From Clostridia bacterium (GTDB lineage: Bacteria; Bacillota; Clostridia; Oscillospirales; Acutalibacteraceae): a stretch of 32,981 bases of DNA. The notes under the pieces were generated by a model. That model saw only the letters and a list, made by a program, of their open reading frames with translations, had not been told where the DNA came from and did not search any database. Location: positions 1 to 32,981 of the forward strand of contig JAFQFY010000061.1 of the NCBI GenBank assembly GCA_017398485.1. The letters run 5' to 3'. Shown one piece after another: positions 15,746 through 26,300 of this stretch. The translations under genes were made by a program, and so were the position numbers. Position 1 is the first letter of the stretch. Each line of letters opens with the position of its first letter.

Positions 15746-17170
15746 ATGGGAGGCTTTTTTGGAATCGTTTCCGAGCAAGCGTGTATGGAAGACGTGTTTT
15801 TCGGCGTAGATTATCATTCCCACATGGGAACGAAGCGCGCCGGCATGGCGGCGTACGATCCCGAGATCGGGTTACAACGCAAGATCCATAATATTGAAAG
15901 CGCGCCTTTCCGTACCAAGTTCGCGCAGATCTTCGATGAGATGCAGGGCACCTCGGCGATCGGCTGTATCAGCGACGTCGATCCCCAGCCGATGCTTATC
16001 CGCTCGCATTTGGGCACCTACGCGATCAGCACCATCGGTATTATCAATAACGCCGATGAGCTGATTGATCGCTACCTCGGTTCGTACGGTGCACATTTCG
16101 ACGCTATGACCGGCGGTCGCGTCAATTCCACGGAGCTCGTAGCGGCGCTTATCGACACGAAAAAGGATTTTGTCGAGGGCATTCGCTTCGTGCAGGAGAT
16201 TGCTGACGGTACGGTCGCGGTGCTGATTCTGCGCCAGGACGGCTCCATCATCGTCGCACGGGACAAGCTTGGCCGTCTGCCTTTGCAGATCGGTCGCCGC
16301 GACAAGGATTACAGCGTTACGCTCGAGTCCTTTGCCGCGACCAAGCTCGGCTTCGAGCCGGAATGCGAGCTTGGACCGGGCGAGATCGTGGAACTGACGG
16401 TCGGCGGCATGCGTCAGCTCGCCGCCCCGGGCAAGAAAAAGCGCATCTGCGCGTTTATGTGGAGCTATTACGGCTATCCCACTTCTACCTACGAGGGCAT
16501 CAATGTTGAGATGATGCGCTACCGCAACGGCGCGATCCTTGCCAAGCAGGATAAAGAGAACGGCACCGCCTTGGATCTCGATTACGTCGGCGGTGTGCCG
16601 GACAGCGGTACGCCTCACGCCATCGGCTATGCCAACGAAAGCGGCGTGCCTTTTGCGCGTGCATTCATTAAATACACCCCCACCTGGTCGCGCAGCTTCA
16701 CACCGACCAAGCAGGCGGATCGCAACCGTATCGCGAAAATGAAGCAGATTCCCGTGCACGACTTGATCGTGGATAAGAATTTGTTGTTTGTGGACGACTC
16801 GATCGTGCGCGGCACACAGCTTAAAGAGACGGTGGATTTTCTCTACGAGAACGGTGCCAAGGCGGTGCATATGCGTTCGGCGTGTCCGCCGATCATGTAC
16901 AACTGCAAGTTCCTCAACTTCTCGCGCAACCGCAGCGAGATGGACCTGCTCGCGCGCCGCGTGGTGATGGAGCTTGAGGGGGAGGAAGGATTCAGCCATC
17001 TCGACGAATACAGCGACTCCACCACCGAGCGCGGAAAAAATCTGCGTCGTGCGATCTGCGAGCGTTTCCATTTTGCTTCGCTCGATTTCCAGTCGCTGGA
17101 GGGCGTTGTCCGTGCGATCGGGCTGCCGGAGGATGAGTTGTGCACCTATTGCTGGAACGGTAAAGAATAA
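15746..17170 (+). CDS. PurF-like amidophosphoribosyltransferase lacking the glutaminase cysteine
   Basis: 474 residues; the homologue of the enzyme that starts purine synthesis by making phosphoribosylamine from PRPP. The PRPP-binding motif FVDDSIVRGTQL is at 348-359, and VPDSG (284-288) and SRSFTPTKQADR match the PurF synthase domain. The first residues are MGGFFGIVS instead of MCGxFGI, so Gly occupies the place of the Ntn cysteine nucleophile. The glutamine-pocket motifs HRGQES and GHxRYSTTG are also degenerate (SHMGTKRAG, SHLGTYAIS). Four cysteines fitting the [4Fe-4S] ligands of Bacillus-type PurF remain: Cys235, Cys387, Cys466 and Cys469. I recall similar MGGFFG proteins in Bacteroidetes and Clostridia (unverified). 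It may use free ammonia or an unknown partner. The slot between purC and purM argues for a PurF role. Confidence 0.88.
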   Translation: MGGFFGIVSEQACMEDVFFGVDYHSHMGTKRAGMAAYDPEIGLQRKIHNIESAPFRTKFAQIFDEMQGTSAIGCISDVDPQPMLIRSHLGTYAISTIGIINNADELIDRYLGSYGAHFDAMTGGRVNSTELVAALIDTKKDFVEGIRFVQEIADGTVAVLILRQDGSIIVARDKLGRLPLQIGRRDKDYSVTLESFAATKLGFEPECELGPGEIVELTVGGMRQLAAPGKKKRICAFMWSYYGYPTSTYEGINVEMMRYRNGAILAKQDKENGTALDLDYVGGVPDSGTPHAIGYANESGVPFARAFIKYTPTWSRSFTPTKQADRNRIAKMKQIPVHDLIVDKNLLFVDDSIVRGTQLKETVDFLYENGAKAVHMRSACPPIMYNCKFLNFSRNRSEMDLLARRVVMELEGEEGFSHLDEYSDSTTERGKNLRRAICERFHFASLDFQSLEGVVRAIGLPEDELCTYCWNGKE

Positions 17171-17188
17171 GAAAGGGGATTTCCTATT

Positions 17189-18238
17189 ATGCACGAGATT
17201 TCCAAATCCGATAGCTATGCCGCGGCCGGCGTAGATATCACCGCCGGCTACAAGTCAGTGGAATTGATGAAACAACATATCAAACGCACCAAGAACGCCG
17301 GTTGCCTTGACGACGTCGGCGGTTTCGGCGGTTGCTTCGGCCTTGACCTGACCGGTATTACCGAGCCGGTGCTGGTGTCCGGCACCGACGGTTGCGGCAC
17401 CAAGGTCAAGCTCGCCATTTTGATGGATAAGCACGACACCATCGGCATCGACGCGGTGGCGATGTGCGTCAACGATATTATCTGCTGCGGCGCGAAGCCC
17501 TTGTTCTTCCTCGACTATATCGCGTGCGGCAAGAACTTCCCCGAGAAGATCGCCGCGATCGTCGGCGGCGTTGCGGAGGGCTGTGTGCAATCGGGTGCGG
17601 CGCTCATCGGCGGTGAGACCGCCGAGCACCCCGGCCTGATGCCGCAGGAGGACTATGATCTCGCCGGTTATTGCACCGGCATCGTGGATAAGTCGAAGAT
17701 CATCGACAATAAGACGATGGCGGCAGGCGACGTGGTCATCGCGTTGCCCTCGACGGGCATTCATTCCAACGGCTTCTCTCTGTGCCGTAAGGTGTTTGAC
17801 ATCGATAACAACAATCCCGAGCTGTACGTCGCCCGTGAGGAACTGGGCGGCCGCACGATCGCCGAGGCGTTGCTCACCCCGACGCGCATCTACGTCAAGA
17901 GTGTGCTTGCACTGCTCGAACGGGTGAAAGTCAAGGGTATCTCCCACATCACGGGAGGCGGATTCTACGAGAACATTCCGCGTTCCATTCCCGAGGGCCT
18001 GGGCGCGAAGATCGACAAGTCTGCCGTGCGTGTGTTGCCCATCTTTGATATGATCGCCAAGTGGGGCAACATCCCCGAGCGCGATATGTACAACACCTAT
18101 AACATGGGTGTTGGCATGAGCATCGTGGTGGCTAAAGAGGACGTGGACACGGCGCTCGCTATCCTGCGTGAGCACGGCGACGACGCGTACGTCATCGGCG
18201 AGATCGTTGTATCGGACGACCCCATTGTCATCGAATAA
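17189..18238 (+). CDS. purM: AIR synthase PurM
   Basis: 349 residues; ATP-dependent cyclisation of FGAM to AIR. Family marks: YAAAGVDITAGYKSVE at the N-terminus, SGTDGCGTKVKLA (64-76), CVNDI..CGA.PLFFLDY, GGETAEHPG (GGETAEMPG in most homologues) and ITGGGFYENIPR. Length is normal. A GAAAGGGG site precedes ATG 17189, 18 bp after the PurF-like gene. Confidence 0.97.
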   Translation: MHEISKSDSYAAAGVDITAGYKSVELMKQHIKRTKNAGCLDDVGGFGGCFGLDLTGITEPVLVSGTDGCGTKVKLAILMDKHDTIGIDAVAMCVNDIICCGAKPLFFLDYIACGKNFPEKIAAIVGGVAEGCVQSGAALIGGETAEHPGLMPQEDYDLAGYCTGIVDKSKIIDNKTMAAGDVVIALPSTGIHSNGFSLCRKVFDIDNNNPELYVAREELGGRTIAEALLTPTRIYVKSVLALLERVKVKGISHITGGGFYENIPRSIPEGLGAKIDKSAVRVLPIFDMIAKWGNIPERDMYNTYNMGVGMSIVVAKEDVDTALAILREHGDDAYVIGEIVVSDDPIVIE

Positions 18239-18252
18239 AAGAAGGTGAGCGA

Positions 18253-18861
18253 ATGAACGCGAAAAAAGCGAGGGTAGCCGTGCTGGTTTCCGGCGGCGGC
18301 ACCAACTTACAGGCGCTCATCGACGCGCAGGCGGCAGGCATCATATGCAGCGGAGAGATCTGCCTCGTCATCGCCAACAACGCGAACGCTTACGCGCTCA
18401 CTCGCGCAGCGAACGCCGGCATTCCGAGCGTGACGGTGCTTAAAAAAGAGTGCGGCAGTCAGGCGGCGTTTGAGCAGGCGATCATCGCCGCGTTGGAAGA
18501 GAACGCGATCGACCTGATTGTGCTCGCCGGCTTTATGAGCATTCTCAGTGAGGATTTCACGCGTCGCTACGATCACCGTATCCTCAACGTGCATCCGTCG
18601 CTGATCCCGTCCTTCTGCGGGCAGGGCTTCTACGGTCTGCACGTGCATGAGGCGGCGCTCGCCAAGGGCGTTAAGGTGACGGGCGCGACGGTGCATTTTG
18701 TCAACGAGATCCCCGACGGCGGCGAGATCATTCTGCAAAAGGCCGTCGAGGTGCAGGAGGGGGACACCCCCGAGATCCTGCAAAAGCGCGTCATGGAGCA
18801 GGCGGAATGGAAACTGCTTCCTGCCGCGGTCGAGATGGTCTCGGCTAAAATCGTACAATAA
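18253..18861 (+). CDS. purN: GAR transformylase PurN
   Basis: 202 residues; moves the formyl group from 10-formyl-THF to glycinamide ribonucleotide. SGGGTNLQALID (13-24), and the catalytic trio Asn111, His113 (NVHPSLIPSF) and Asp154 (EIPDGGEII) are present, matching Asn106, His108 and Asp144 of E. coli PurN. The formyl donor is made by the fhs product at the end of the same operon. A GAAGGTGAG site precedes ATG 18253. Confidence 0.96.
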   Translation: MNAKKARVAVLVSGGGTNLQALIDAQAAGIICSGEICLVIANNANAYALTRAANAGIPSVTVLKKECGSQAAFEQAIIAALEENAIDLIVLAGFMSILSEDFTRRYDHRILNVHPSLIPSFCGQGFYGLHVHEAALAKGVKVTGATVHFVNEIPDGGEIILQKAVEVQEGDTPEILQKRVMEQAEWKLLPAAVEMVSAKIVQ

Positions 18862-18883
18862 ACCATAAGTGAGGGTGAAGGAT

Positions 18884-19600
18884 ATGAAGATTTCTACGAT
18901 CGAACAGGAACTCAATTCTCTGGCCTACCACGGCAGAGGCATCATCATCGGCAAGTCCCCTGACGGCAAAAAGGCCGTCACCGCCTATTTCATCATGGGA
19001 CGCAGTGTCAACAGCCGCAACCGCGTGTTTGTCGCCGAGGGTGACGCGATGCGCACCAAGGCGTTTGACGAATCCAAGATGGTAGACCCGCATCTGATCA
19101 TCTATTATCCGGTGCGTGTGCTCGGTAACAAGACCATCGTCACCAACGGCGATCAGACCGACACCATCTACGACCTGATGGATAAGCAGATGACCTTTGA
19201 GCAGGCGTTGCGTACGCGCGAGTTCGAGGACGATAAGCCGAACTTCACCCCGCGCATTTCCGGCATCATCCGCCGCGAGAGCGACGGCATGCATTTTGCC
19301 ATGTCCATTCTCAAAAGCGCCGAGGGTGACGATTCCTCCTGTGAGCGCTTTACCTATGCCTATTCCAATCCCGTTGCCGGCAAGGCGAAGTTCATTCACA
19401 CCTACAACGGCGACGGCGATCCGCTGCCTTCTTTCGAGGGTGAGCCCAAGACGCTGGAGTTGCCTGACGTGGATATTGACACCCTCACCGATATTCTGTG
19501 GACCAATCTCAACGAGGACAACAAGGTGTCCTTGTTTGTACGCTATATCGACATCGCCACCGGCGAAGCCGAGACCCGTATCGTTAACAAAAACAATTAA
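18884..19600 (+). CDS. purO: IMP cyclohydrolase, PurO-like
   Basis: 238 residues. It matches the archaeal-type PurO / IMP_cyclohyd family: GRGIIIGKSPDGKKA (17-31), YFIMGRSVNSRNRVF (35-49), VTNGDQTDTIYD (86-97). These residues are expected to close FAICAR to IMP, the last step of the pathway. It replaces the N-terminal (MGS-like) half of ordinary bacterial PurH. ATG 18884 is preferred to GTG 18869 because GAGGG at 18871-18875 is spaced correctly only for the ATG. It lies directly before the stand-alone AICAR formyltransferase, so the two together do the job of PurH. Confidence 0.88.
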   Translation: MKISTIEQELNSLAYHGRGIIIGKSPDGKKAVTAYFIMGRSVNSRNRVFVAEGDAMRTKAFDESKMVDPHLIIYYPVRVLGNKTIVTNGDQTDTIYDLMDKQMTFEQALRTREFEDDKPNFTPRISGIIRRESDGMHFAMSILKSAEGDDSSCERFTYAYSNPVAGKAKFIHTYNGDGDPLPSFEGEPKTLELPDVDIDTLTDILWTNLNEDNKVSLFVRYIDIATGEAETRIVNKNN

Positions 19601-19612
19601 GGAGTGACCGAC

Positions 19613-20797
19613 ATGAAAGAGTTTGAACTGAAATACGGTTGCAACCCCAACCAGAAGCCGTCCAAGATCTATATGCACGACGGCGGTGAATTGCCCATCG
19701 AGATCCTCAGCGGTCGCCCCGGTTATATCAACTTCCTGGATGCATTTAACTCCTGGCAGCTTGTCAAAGAACTCAAAGCGGCGCTCGGTCTGCCGGCGGT
19801 CACTTCCTTTAAGCACGTCAGTCCGACCTCGGCGGCGGTGGGCATTCCCCTGTCCGATACGCTCAAAAAAGCGTGCTTCGTAGACGACATCGAGGGCCTC
19901 GACGAGTCGCCGCTTGCCTGCGCCTATGCGCGTGCGCGCGGTACCGACCGTATGTGCTCGTTCGGTGACTGGGTCGCGCTGTCTGACGTGTGTGACGTTA
20001 CCACTGCTTTGATGATCAAGCGCGAGGTGTCCGACGGCGTCATTGCTCCCGGCTATGAGCCCGAGGCGCTCGAAATTCTCAAAACCAAGCGCAAAGGTAA
20101 TTACAACATCGTCAAAATCGACCCCGACTTCGTGCCGGATCCGATCGAGCGTAAGCAGGTGTTCGGCATCACCTTTGAGCAGGGTCGTAATAACTTTGAG
20201 ATCAACCGTGAATTGCTGGAAAACATCGTCACCGACAACAAGGATATGCCCGAGAGTGCGGTGCGCGACCTGATCGTCGCCCTCATCACCCTCAAATACA
20301 CCCAGTCCAACTCCGTGTGCTATGCGGTGGACGGTCAGGCGATCGGCGTCGGTGCCGGTCAGCAGTCGCGTATCCATTGCACACGTCTGGCAGGCTCCAA
20401 GGCGGATACTTGGTTCCTGCGCCAGAGCGATAAGGTGCTGAACCTGCCCTTCAAGGACACCCTCGGCCGTCCCGAACGCGATAACGTCATTGACGGCTAT
20501 ATCAACAAGAACGAAGAGGACGTCTGCGCCGACGGCAACTGGCAGAAATACTTTACCGAGCAGCCGGCACCCTTCACCGCGCAGGAGCAGCGCGCCTATC
20601 TCGACACCATCGACGGTGTGGCTCTGGGCAGCGACGCGTTCTTCCCGTTCAGCGACAATATCGACCGCGCCAGAAAGAGCGGTGTCAGGTACATCGCCGA
20701 GCCGGGCGGCTCGATTCGCGACGGCGAGGTCATCGAGTGCTGCAACAAGCACGGCATCGCCATGGCGTTTACCGGCATGCGCCTGTTCCACCACTGA
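19613..20797 (+). CDS. Stand-alone AICAR formyltransferase (PurH C-terminal-type)
   Basis: 394 residues; formylates AICAR with 10-formyl-THF. It corresponds to the AICARFT half of PurH without the cyclohydrolase domain. N-terminal KYGCNPNQKP, catalytic Lys67-His68 (FKHVSPTSAAVG, against KHxNPCG in common PurH), and the C-terminal DAFFPFSDNID and PGGSIRD (364-370) motifs, ending MAFTGMRLFHH, are visible. GGAG at 19601-19604 sets ATG 19613. Its substrate AICAR (ZMP) is the metabolite family sensed by the riboswitch at the head of the operon, so the operon should be induced when this step stalls (inference). Confidence 0.93.
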   Translation: MKEFELKYGCNPNQKPSKIYMHDGGELPIEILSGRPGYINFLDAFNSWQLVKELKAALGLPAVTSFKHVSPTSAAVGIPLSDTLKKACFVDDIEGLDESPLACAYARARGTDRMCSFGDWVALSDVCDVTTALMIKREVSDGVIAPGYEPEALEILKTKRKGNYNIVKIDPDFVPDPIERKQVFGITFEQGRNNFEINRELLENIVTDNKDMPESAVRDLIVALITLKYTQSNSVCYAVDGQAIGVGAGQQSRIHCTRLAGSKADTWFLRQSDKVLNLPFKDTLGRPERDNVIDGYINKNEEDVCADGNWQKYFTEQPAPFTAQEQRAYLDTIDGVALGSDAFFPFSDNIDRARKSGVRYIAEPGGSIRDGEVIECCNKHGIAMAFTGMRLFHH

Positions 20798-20824
20798 TTT
20801 TATTACAGATAAGGAGATAGACCG

Positions 20825-22063
20825 ATGAACTTTTTTGAAGAACTGAAAACCTATGATCCGGCGGTGGCGGATGCTTGCCATCTCGAATTAGAGCGTCAGC
20901 AGCATAACATTGAGCTCATTGCCTCCGAGAACATCGTCTCAAAGGCGGTGCTGCTTGCGGCAGGCGGCGTGTTGACCAACAAATATGCCGAGGGTTATCC
21001 GGGTAAGCGCTATTACGGCGGTTGTCAGTGTGTGGATATCGTGGAGGATATCGCGCGCGATCGTGCCAAGGCGCTGTTCGGTGCGGAGCACGCGAACGTT
21101 CAGCCGCACAGCGGCGCGAACGCAAACCTCGCGGTGTTCTTTGCGCTGCTCAACCCCGGTGATACCGTCATGGGCATGAATCTGCAACAGGGCGGTCATC
21201 TGTCCCACGGTTCGCCCGTCAATATTTCGGGCAAATACTTCAACGTCGTGCCCTACGGCGTCAACGACGAGACCGAAACCATCGACTACGACGAGATGCG
21301 CCGCATCGCGTTGGAATGCAAGCCGAAGATGATCGTTGTGGGTGCGAGCGCCTATTCGCGCGTCATTGATTTTGCGCGTTGCCGTGAGATTGCCGACGAG
21401 GTCGGTGCGTATCTCATGGTGGATATGGCGCATATCGCCGGCTTGGTTGCCGCCGGAGTGCATCCCTCGCCGGTGCCGTACGCCGACGTAGTCACCACCA
21501 CCACGCACAAGACTTTGCGCGGTCCGCGCGGCGGCATGATCTTGTGCCGCGAGCAGTACGCCAAGGCGATCGACAAGGCGGTATTCCCGGGTACGCAGGG
21601 CGGTCCTCTCATGCACATCATCGCCGCCAAGGCGGTAGCGCTGGGTGAGGCCCTGACCGAGGAGTTCAAGGACTATCAGCGCCAGGTGGCCAAAAATGCC
21701 GCCGCGCTGTGCGACGCACTCAAAGAGCAGGGCATCCGCATCGTGTCCGGTGGCACGGATAATCACCTGATGCTGCTCGACCTGCGCGATACCGGCCTGA
21801 CCGGCAAGGAATTGGAGCATTATCTTGACGAGGTGCATATCACCGCAAACAAGAACACCATTCCGAACGATCCGCAGAGTCCGTTCGTCACCAGCGGCGT
21901 GCGTATCGGCACTCCGGCGGTGACCACGCGCGGCTTCAAGGAGCCGGAGATGAAGCTCATTGCCAAATGGATCAAGGATGTTATCGTCGACTTTGAGGGT
22001 AACAAAGAGCGCGTGTCTGCCGAGGTACAGGCTTTGTGCGCGAAATTCCCGATTTACGGCTAA
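20825..22063 (+). CDS. glyA: Serine hydroxymethyltransferase GlyA
   Basis: 412 residues; PLP enzyme converting serine plus THF to glycine plus methylene-THF. The PLP lysine is Lys229 in [29 protein letters not shown] and [13 protein letters not shown] are classic. Its place between AICARFT and purD makes sense: glycine is the PurD substrate and the one-carbon unit serves PurN and AICARFT. ZTP riboswitches are known to control glyA in other species. An AAGGAG site precedes ATG 20825. Confidence 0.98.
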   Translation: MNFFEELKTYDPAVADACHLELERQQHNIELIASENIVSKAVLLAAGGVLTNKYAEGYPGKRYYGGCQCVDIVEDIARDRAKALFGAEHANVQPHSGANANLAVFFALLNPGDTVMGMNLQQGGHLSHGSPVNISGKYFNVVPYGVNDETETIDYDEMRRIALECKPKMIVVGASAYSRVIDFARCREIADEVGAYLMVDMAHIAGLVAAGVHPSPVPYADVVTTTTHKTLRGPRGGMILCREQYAKAIDKAVFPGTQGGPLMHIIAAKAVALGEALTEEFKDYQRQVAKNAAALCDALKEQGIRIVSGGTDNHLMLLDLRDTGLTGKELEHYLDEVHITANKNTIPNDPQSPFVTSGVRIGTPAVTTRGFKEPEMKLIAKWIKDVIVDFEGNKERVSAEVQALCAKFPIYG

Positions 22064-22097
22064 TAACGAGAGTATAACTCCCCATAGGAGGCAGAAT

Positions 22098-23372
22098 ATG
22101 AAAATACTGGTTGTCGGCGGTGGCGGCCGTGAGCACGCCATTATCAAAAAGCTAAAAGAAAATCCGCAGATCCAAGAGATCTTTGCGTTGCCGGGCAACG
22201 GCGGCATCGCGCAGGATGCGACCTGCGTCGCCATCGGTGCCAAGGAGATTGACAAGATCGCCGCCTTTGCGGTGGACAACGGCATCGACTATGCTGTCGT
22301 GGCGCCCGACGATCCGCTGGTGCTGGGCTGCGTCGACGCGCTGGAGGCAAAGGGTATTCCTTGCTTCGGTCCGCGCGCCAACGCCGCCATCATCGAGGGC
22401 AGTAAGGTGTTTTCCAAGGATCTGATGAAAAAATACGGCATTCCGACGGCCGCCTACGAGGTGTTTGACGACTGTGACAAAGCACTCGCGTATCTCGACA
22501 CGGCACCGATCCCCACGGTAGTCAAGGCAGACGGCTTGGCGCTCGGCAAGGGTGTCATCATTGCCATGACGCGCGAGGAGGCCAAGGCGGCGGTGATCTC
22601 CATGATGCAGGACAAGCAGTTCGGCGCGAGCGGCGACCACGTCGTTATCGAGGAGTTCCTCACCGGCCCCGAAGTCTCCGTTTTGTCCTTTACCGACGGT
22701 AAGACGGTGGTTCCGATGGTGTCCTCCATGGACCATAAGCGTGCCGGCGACAACGATACGGGCCTGAACACCGGCGGCATGGGTACGATCGCACCCAATC
22801 CCTATTACACCGACGACATCGCCGCCGAGTGTATGCGCACCATCTTCCTGCCGACCATCGCGGCGATGAACGCCGAGGGCAGAACCTTTAAGGGCTGTCT
22901 CTATTTCGGCCTGATGCTCACGCCGAACGGCCCGAAGGTTATTGAATACAACTGCCGTTTCGGAGATCCCGAAACGCAGGTGGTGCTGCCGTTGCTCGAA
23001 AGTGATCTGCTGACGGTTATGCAGGCGACCACCAACGGCACACTGGCCGAAACGTCCGTCAAATTCCGCGACGGCAGTGCCTGCTGTGTCATTATGGCGT
23101 CCAAAGGCTATCCGCAAGCGTATGACAAGGGGTTTGCCATTACAGTGCCCGAAGAGGTCGCATCGCACGTCTACGTAGCAGGAGCCGAACGCAAAGAGGG
23201 CGCATTGCTGACCAACGGCGGTCGCGTGTTGGGCGTGACGGCGGTAGCCGACACGTTGGAGACCGCGATCGAACAGGCGTATGCTTTGACTGCACGGGTG
23301 CAGTTTGACAACGCCTTCTATCGCCGCGATATCGGTGCACGGGCATTAAAGGCTATGGGGGAGAAGAACTGA
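22098..23372 (+). CDS. purD: Phosphoribosylamine-glycine ligase PurD
   Basis: 424 residues; ATP-grasp enzyme joining phosphoribosylamine and glycine. Marks: KILVVGGGGREHAI at the start, VKADGLALGKGVI (usually KADGLAAGKGV), NTGGMGTIAPNPYY and the metal-binding EYNCRFGDPETQ (usually EFNxRFGDPE). Start 22098 has AGGAGG just upstream; the longer frame from 21960 overlaps glyA and is rejected. Its TGA overlaps the purL ATG by one base. Confidence 0.97.
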   Translation: MKILVVGGGGREHAIIKKLKENPQIQEIFALPGNGGIAQDATCVAIGAKEIDKIAAFAVDNGIDYAVVAPDDPLVLGCVDALEAKGIPCFGPRANAAIIEGSKVFSKDLMKKYGIPTAAYEVFDDCDKALAYLDTAPIPTVVKADGLALGKGVIIAMTREEAKAAVISMMQDKQFGASGDHVVIEEFLTGPEVSVLSFTDGKTVVPMVSSMDHKRAGDNDTGLNTGGMGTIAPNPYYTDDIAAECMRTIFLPTIAAMNAEGRTFKGCLYFGLMLTPNGPKVIEYNCRFGDPETQVVLPLLESDLLTVMQATTNGTLAETSVKFRDGSACCVIMASKGYPQAYDKGFAITVPEEVASHVYVAGAERKEGALLTNGGRVLGVTAVADTLETAIEQAYALTARVQFDNAFYRRDIGARALKAMGEKN

Positions 23373-26300
23373 TGGTATACAGAGTATTCGTTGAAAAAAG
23401 GCAAGAACTCGCCAACGAAGCGAAGGCCTTGTTGTCCGACGCCCATGTGTTGCTCGGCATCGAGGAACTGACCGACGTGCGCTTGTTCAACCGTTATGAT
23501 GCGGAGAACATCAGCGCCGAATTGTTCGATTATGCGAAGAACACCGTGTTCTCCGAACCGCAGTTGGATATTCTTTACGACGAGATCGATCTCACCGACG
23601 CGACCGCGTTCGCGGTGGAATATCTGCCCGGTCAGTTTGACCAGCGCGCGGATTCTGCGGCGCAGTGCATTCAGATCATTTCGCAAGGCGACCGACCGCT
23701 CATCCGTACCGCAAAGGTGTACGCGTTGTACGGCGATCTGTCTGCGGCACAGCTCGAGCAGATCAAGAAATACGTTATCAACCCCGTGGAAGCGCGAGAG
23801 GCAGGCTTTGATAAGCCGGACACGCTCGCTGTGGAGCACGCCGTGCCGAGCGCGGTGGCGACCGTCGACGGGTTCATCGCGATGGACGAGAGTGCACTTG
23901 CCGCGTTGCTTGACAATCTCGGTCTGGCGATGGATCTCGACGATCTGAAATTCCTGCAAAACTACTTCCGAGACGAAGAAAAGCGTGACCCCACCATTAC
24001 CGAGATTCGCGTGGTGGACACCTATTGGTCCGACCACTGCCGCCACACCACCTTCTCGACGCATTTCGAGAACGTGCGCATCGACTCGCCTGCCGTGCAG
24101 GCCGCCTACGATCGCTATTTGGCGGCACGTGTGGAGGTCTACGGCGAGGAGAAGGCGGCGGCGCGTCCTCAGACCCTGATGGATATCGCCACCATCGCCG
24201 GTAAGGTTCTTAAAAAGCGTGGCATGCTCCCCGAACTTGACGAGTCGGAGGAGATCAACGCCTGCTCCATCCATCTGACTGCAACGGTGGACGGTGAGGA
24301 GCAGGATTGGCTCTTGATGTTCAAGAACGAGACCCACAACCACCCGACCGAGATCGAGCCTTTCGGTGGTGCGGCGACCTGTATCGGCGGCTGCATCCGC
24401 GATCCGCTGTCGGGTCGTGCATACGTGCATCAGGCGATGCGCGTCACCGGCGCCGGCGATCCGCGCAAGACCATCGCCGAGACCCTGCCGGGCAAACTGC
24501 CGCAACGCAAAATCTGTCAGACGGCGGCGGCCGGCTATTCCTCTTACGGTAACCAGATCGGTCTGGCGACCGGTCATGTAGCGGAGCTGTATCACGACGG
24601 CTTCGTCGCCAAGCGTTTGGAATGCGGTGCCGTCGTTGCGGCCGCACCGGCGTATAACGTGCGCCGCGAGCGTCCTGCCGCGGGCGACGTGGTGGTGTTG
24701 CTCGGCGGCCGTACCGGCCGCGACGGTATCGGCGGTGCCACCGGCTCCTCCAAGAGCCACAACATGAAATCGTTGACGACCATGGCGTCCGAGGTGCAGA
24801 AGGGTAACGCGCCGGAAGAGCGCAAGATCCAGCGTCTGTTCCGCAACCCCGACGTCACGCGCCTTATCAAGCGCTGCAACGACTTCGGCGCGGGCGGTGT
24901 GTCGGTGGCGATCGGTGAGCTGGCTCCCGGTCTGCGTATCGACCTCGACGCCGTTCGCAAGAAATACGACGGTCTGGACGGCACCGAGATCGCCATCTCC
25001 GAATCGCAGGAGCGTATGGCGGTGGTGGTCGCCGCCGAGGATGCCGACCGCTTTATCGCCTTCGCCGAACAGGAGAATCTGGAAGCGTATCGCGTGGCGA
25101 TCGTCACCGAAGAGGCGCGCATGGTCATGAACTGGAAGGGTCAGACCATCGCTAACCTGTCGCGTGCGTTCCTTGATACCAACGGAGCGGTCAAACACGC
25201 CTCTATCGACGTCGTCAAGAACGATCTGACGGTACTGGGCGATCCGCTGTTCGGCTCGCTGCGTGAGATGGCGGCTTCCCTTAAAACCGCCGACAAGCGT
25301 GGTCTTGTCGAACGCTTCGATTCCACCATCGGTGCCGGCAGCGTCGTAATGCCGTTCGGCGGCAAGCGTCAGCTGACGCCGGCGCAGTCGATGGCGGCGG
25401 TGTTGCCCGTGCTTCCCGGTCAGACGACCGATCAGGCGAGCGTGTTCAGCTGGGGTTGCGACCCCGATATTCTGTCGGTGGACCCCTACACCGGCGCACA
25501 CGCCGCGGTCTACTCTTCTGTGGCGAAGCTGGTCGCTGCCGGCTGTGATTATAAGCTGGCGTACCTGACTCTGCAGGAGTTCTTTGAAAAGCTTAAAACC
25601 GAGCCTGCCCGTTGGGGCAAGCCGTTCGCCGCGCTGTTGGGCGCGATGGATGCGCAATTAGAGCTTGGCGCGGCCGCGATCGGCGGCAAGGATTCCATGT
25701 CCGGTTCGTTCCTTGACAAGGACGTGCCGCCGACGCTCATCTCCTTCGCCATCGCGCCGATCAATAAAAACGACGTGATCACCCCTGAGTTCAAGGCGGC
25801 TGGTCACCCCGTGTACGTGTTTGGTCCTGTTGAAGGGTCTGCTGACTCCGTCAAGACGGCGTGGGAAGCGTTCCATGAGTTGTGTCGGCAGGGCAAGGTA
25901 AAGGCCGCCTGGGCAGTGGAAAACGGTATCGCGGAAGCGATCATGAAGATGTCCTTCGGCAACCACATCGGCTTTGCCGCCGAGACGGAACTGGGCGGCG
26001 ACTGGTATCTGCCGCTTGGCGATTTCATCGTCGCAGAGCTGACCGAGGCGGTCAGCATCCCCGGTGCGCTCAAGCTGGGTGTTACCACCGATGATGGCGT
26101 CATCTCGCTGGGCGGCGATACCGCGAGCGTCGATGAGCTGTACGCGCTCAACGCCGCGACGCTCGAGGACGTGTATCCCACCAAGGCGACAGAAGCCGTC
26201 GAAGCACAGCCGACTTTCTCCTACGACGGCAAATGCACGCTCGCGCCGGCCATCAAGGTGGCCAAGCCGAAAGTGCTTATTCCCGTGTTCCCCGGCACCA

